Source: a bacterium (GTDB lineage: Bacteria > Babelota > Babeliae > Babelales > RVW-14). From it: DNA of 5,461 nucleotides. The notes beneath the pieces were generated by a model. That model worked only from the letters and a program-made list of their open reading frames with translations, was not told the DNA's origin and did not search any database. The first letter of the stretch is position 1. Every line of letters starts with the position of its first letter. Position numbers and translations under genes: made by a program. The DNA lies in contig JAHFBS010000071.1 in assembly GCA_023249895.1 (NCBI GenBank), positions 1 to 5,461 of the forward strand. The letters are read 5' to 3'. Of the stretch, positions 4,715 through 5,461 are shown piece after piece.

Positions 4715-5461
4715 ATGAAGTATCTATCTACTATCAAAGTTTTTATCTGTTTTTTAATCACCGGTATGGGCGTAACACAGGGATATATTCCAACGACCTG
4801 GATCCAGGGAACGCCAGAAAATATTCATAACCCTTTATGCACCATCAATACATCGCAAGAAGGCGGCGCTTATAAACCTTTTATGTTTGAGCCCGAAATA
4901 AACCTTTTTGCGCTTGGTCAAAAGAGTCAGCATATGTACGGGCAATGTAATGTTGCTGGACTTAGCTTTCGCGGCACATTGTACATGGATCGCATACTTC
5001 GTGGTCTTTACAGCCAAATAGCAACCGCCGTACTCACCAATCATGGAAGAATTCATGATCAAGCGTCTCAGATTAAATACGTTAGCTCTTCAAATCTTTC
5101 CGATAGCACGCTAACACTTGGCTGGAAGATGCTCAATCGCAAAAATCTTGGCGTATCAGCTTACATTTTTGGTACTATTCCTGCTCCTCGACGCAGCACA
5201 TACCCCCCAGGAATCATGAGCAATTGGGTTGGCCTTGATAATCATCTTACGTGGGGAGCTGGCATGGATCTGTGGAAGCGTTTATGGGGTAACAAGCTTC
5301 ATCATATTGATTGGCTCTCTGACGCTCAGATAACTTTTTTGACCAAGCGTCATGCGCAAGCATGGATAAAATCCACTCAGGGTTATCAATTATGTCCTAT
5401 CAATATTCATGCGCATGCGCTCTATAAACTCCAATCGACACTTGCGTATCAGTTTAAAAAT
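4715..5461 (+). CDS. Exported, probably beta-rich envelope protein (partial, C-terminus missing)
   Basis: A frame of 249 codons runs from ATG 4715 to the window end without a stop. The N-terminus looks like a signal peptide: MKYLSTIK, a hydrophobic stretch (9-20), then TQG and a likely cleavage site near residue 23. The rest has alternating polar/hydrophobic segments rich in aromatic residues and Gly, such as DSTLTLGWKML (130-140), LGVSAYIFGTIPAP (145-158), HLTWGAGMDLW (177-187) and ALYKLQSTLAYQF (235-247). These look like amphipathic beta strands of an outer-membrane barrel. No known family is recognised and no barrel-terminal motif can be checked. The nearest G-rich ribosome-binding sequence, GGGGG (4700-4704), is 10 nt from the ATG, rather far. 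It diverges from the minus-strand membrane-protein gene. Confidence 0.85.
   Translation, partial: MKYLSTIKVFICFLITGMGVTQGYIPTTWIQGTPENIHNPLCTINTSQEGGAYKPFMFEPEINLFALGQKSQHMYGQCNVAGLSFRGTLYMDRILRGLYSQIATAVLTNHGRIHDQASQIKYVSSSNLSDSTLTLGWKMLNRKNLGVSAYIFGTIPAPRRSTYPPGIMSNWVGLDNHLTWGAGMDLWKRLWGNKLHHIDWLSDAQITFLTKRHAQAWIKSTQGYQLCPINIHAHALYKLQSTLAYQFKN

Noticed and set aside
4835..5062. Minus-strand open frame of 75 codons opposite the exported-protein gene.
   Set aside because: The plus-strand frame is longer, uninterrupted to the window end and has a signal peptide; the minus frame has no supporting features.

Overview
The window looks like a chromosomal translation locus of a Gram-negative-type bacterium. 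It holds a trmD gene and an rplS gene, which are neighbours in most bacteria, but here they are separated by genes for exported proteins. The traits fit a symbiont or intracellular lineage such as Dependentiae (TM6): moderate-to-low GC, very tight gene packing, a secreted ankyrin-repeat protein, an orphan exported protein, a lipoprotein and a probable outer-membrane protein. That lineage is an inference from style and gene content; no marker here proves it.

Layout from left to right. Positions 1-41 hold the last codons of an upstream gene, possibly the small KH-domain RNA-binding protein KhpA, followed by a perfect 9-bp hairpin with a short T-run (73-100). The trmD gene (102-1469) starts right against that hairpin. 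It encodes a 455-aa fusion of TrmD, the tRNA m1G37 methyltransferase, with a second SPOUT methyltransferase domain of the TM1570 / Methyltrn_RNA_4 type. Next come a 116-aa exported orphan (1479-1829), a long 14-bp-stem hairpin (1852-1902) and a 445-aa secreted ankyrin-repeat protein (1943-3280).

A good sigma-70-type promoter (3323-3351) restarts transcription for rplS (3398-3793). Two genes are chained to rplS by overlapping stop/start codons: a lipoprotein (3793-4212) and a 57-aa membrane protein (4209-4382). A convergent gene on the minus strand (4352-4561) encodes a 69-aa two-helix membrane protein and overlaps the last one by 31 bp. A divergent 153-bp gap then leads to an exported, probably beta-rich envelope protein (4715 to the window end), cut off by the window edge.

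Functionally, trmD and rplS are housekeeping: reading-frame maintenance by tRNA modification, and the 50S subunit. The other genes are envelope or secreted proteins. No mobile element, CRISPR array or RNA gene was seen. No clear new multi-gene system is visible. The points most worth following up are the TrmD-SPOUT fusion with its altered TrmD motifs, the secreted genes lodged between trmD and rplS, the hairpins at two gene starts, and the tail-to-tail overlap of two membrane-protein genes.
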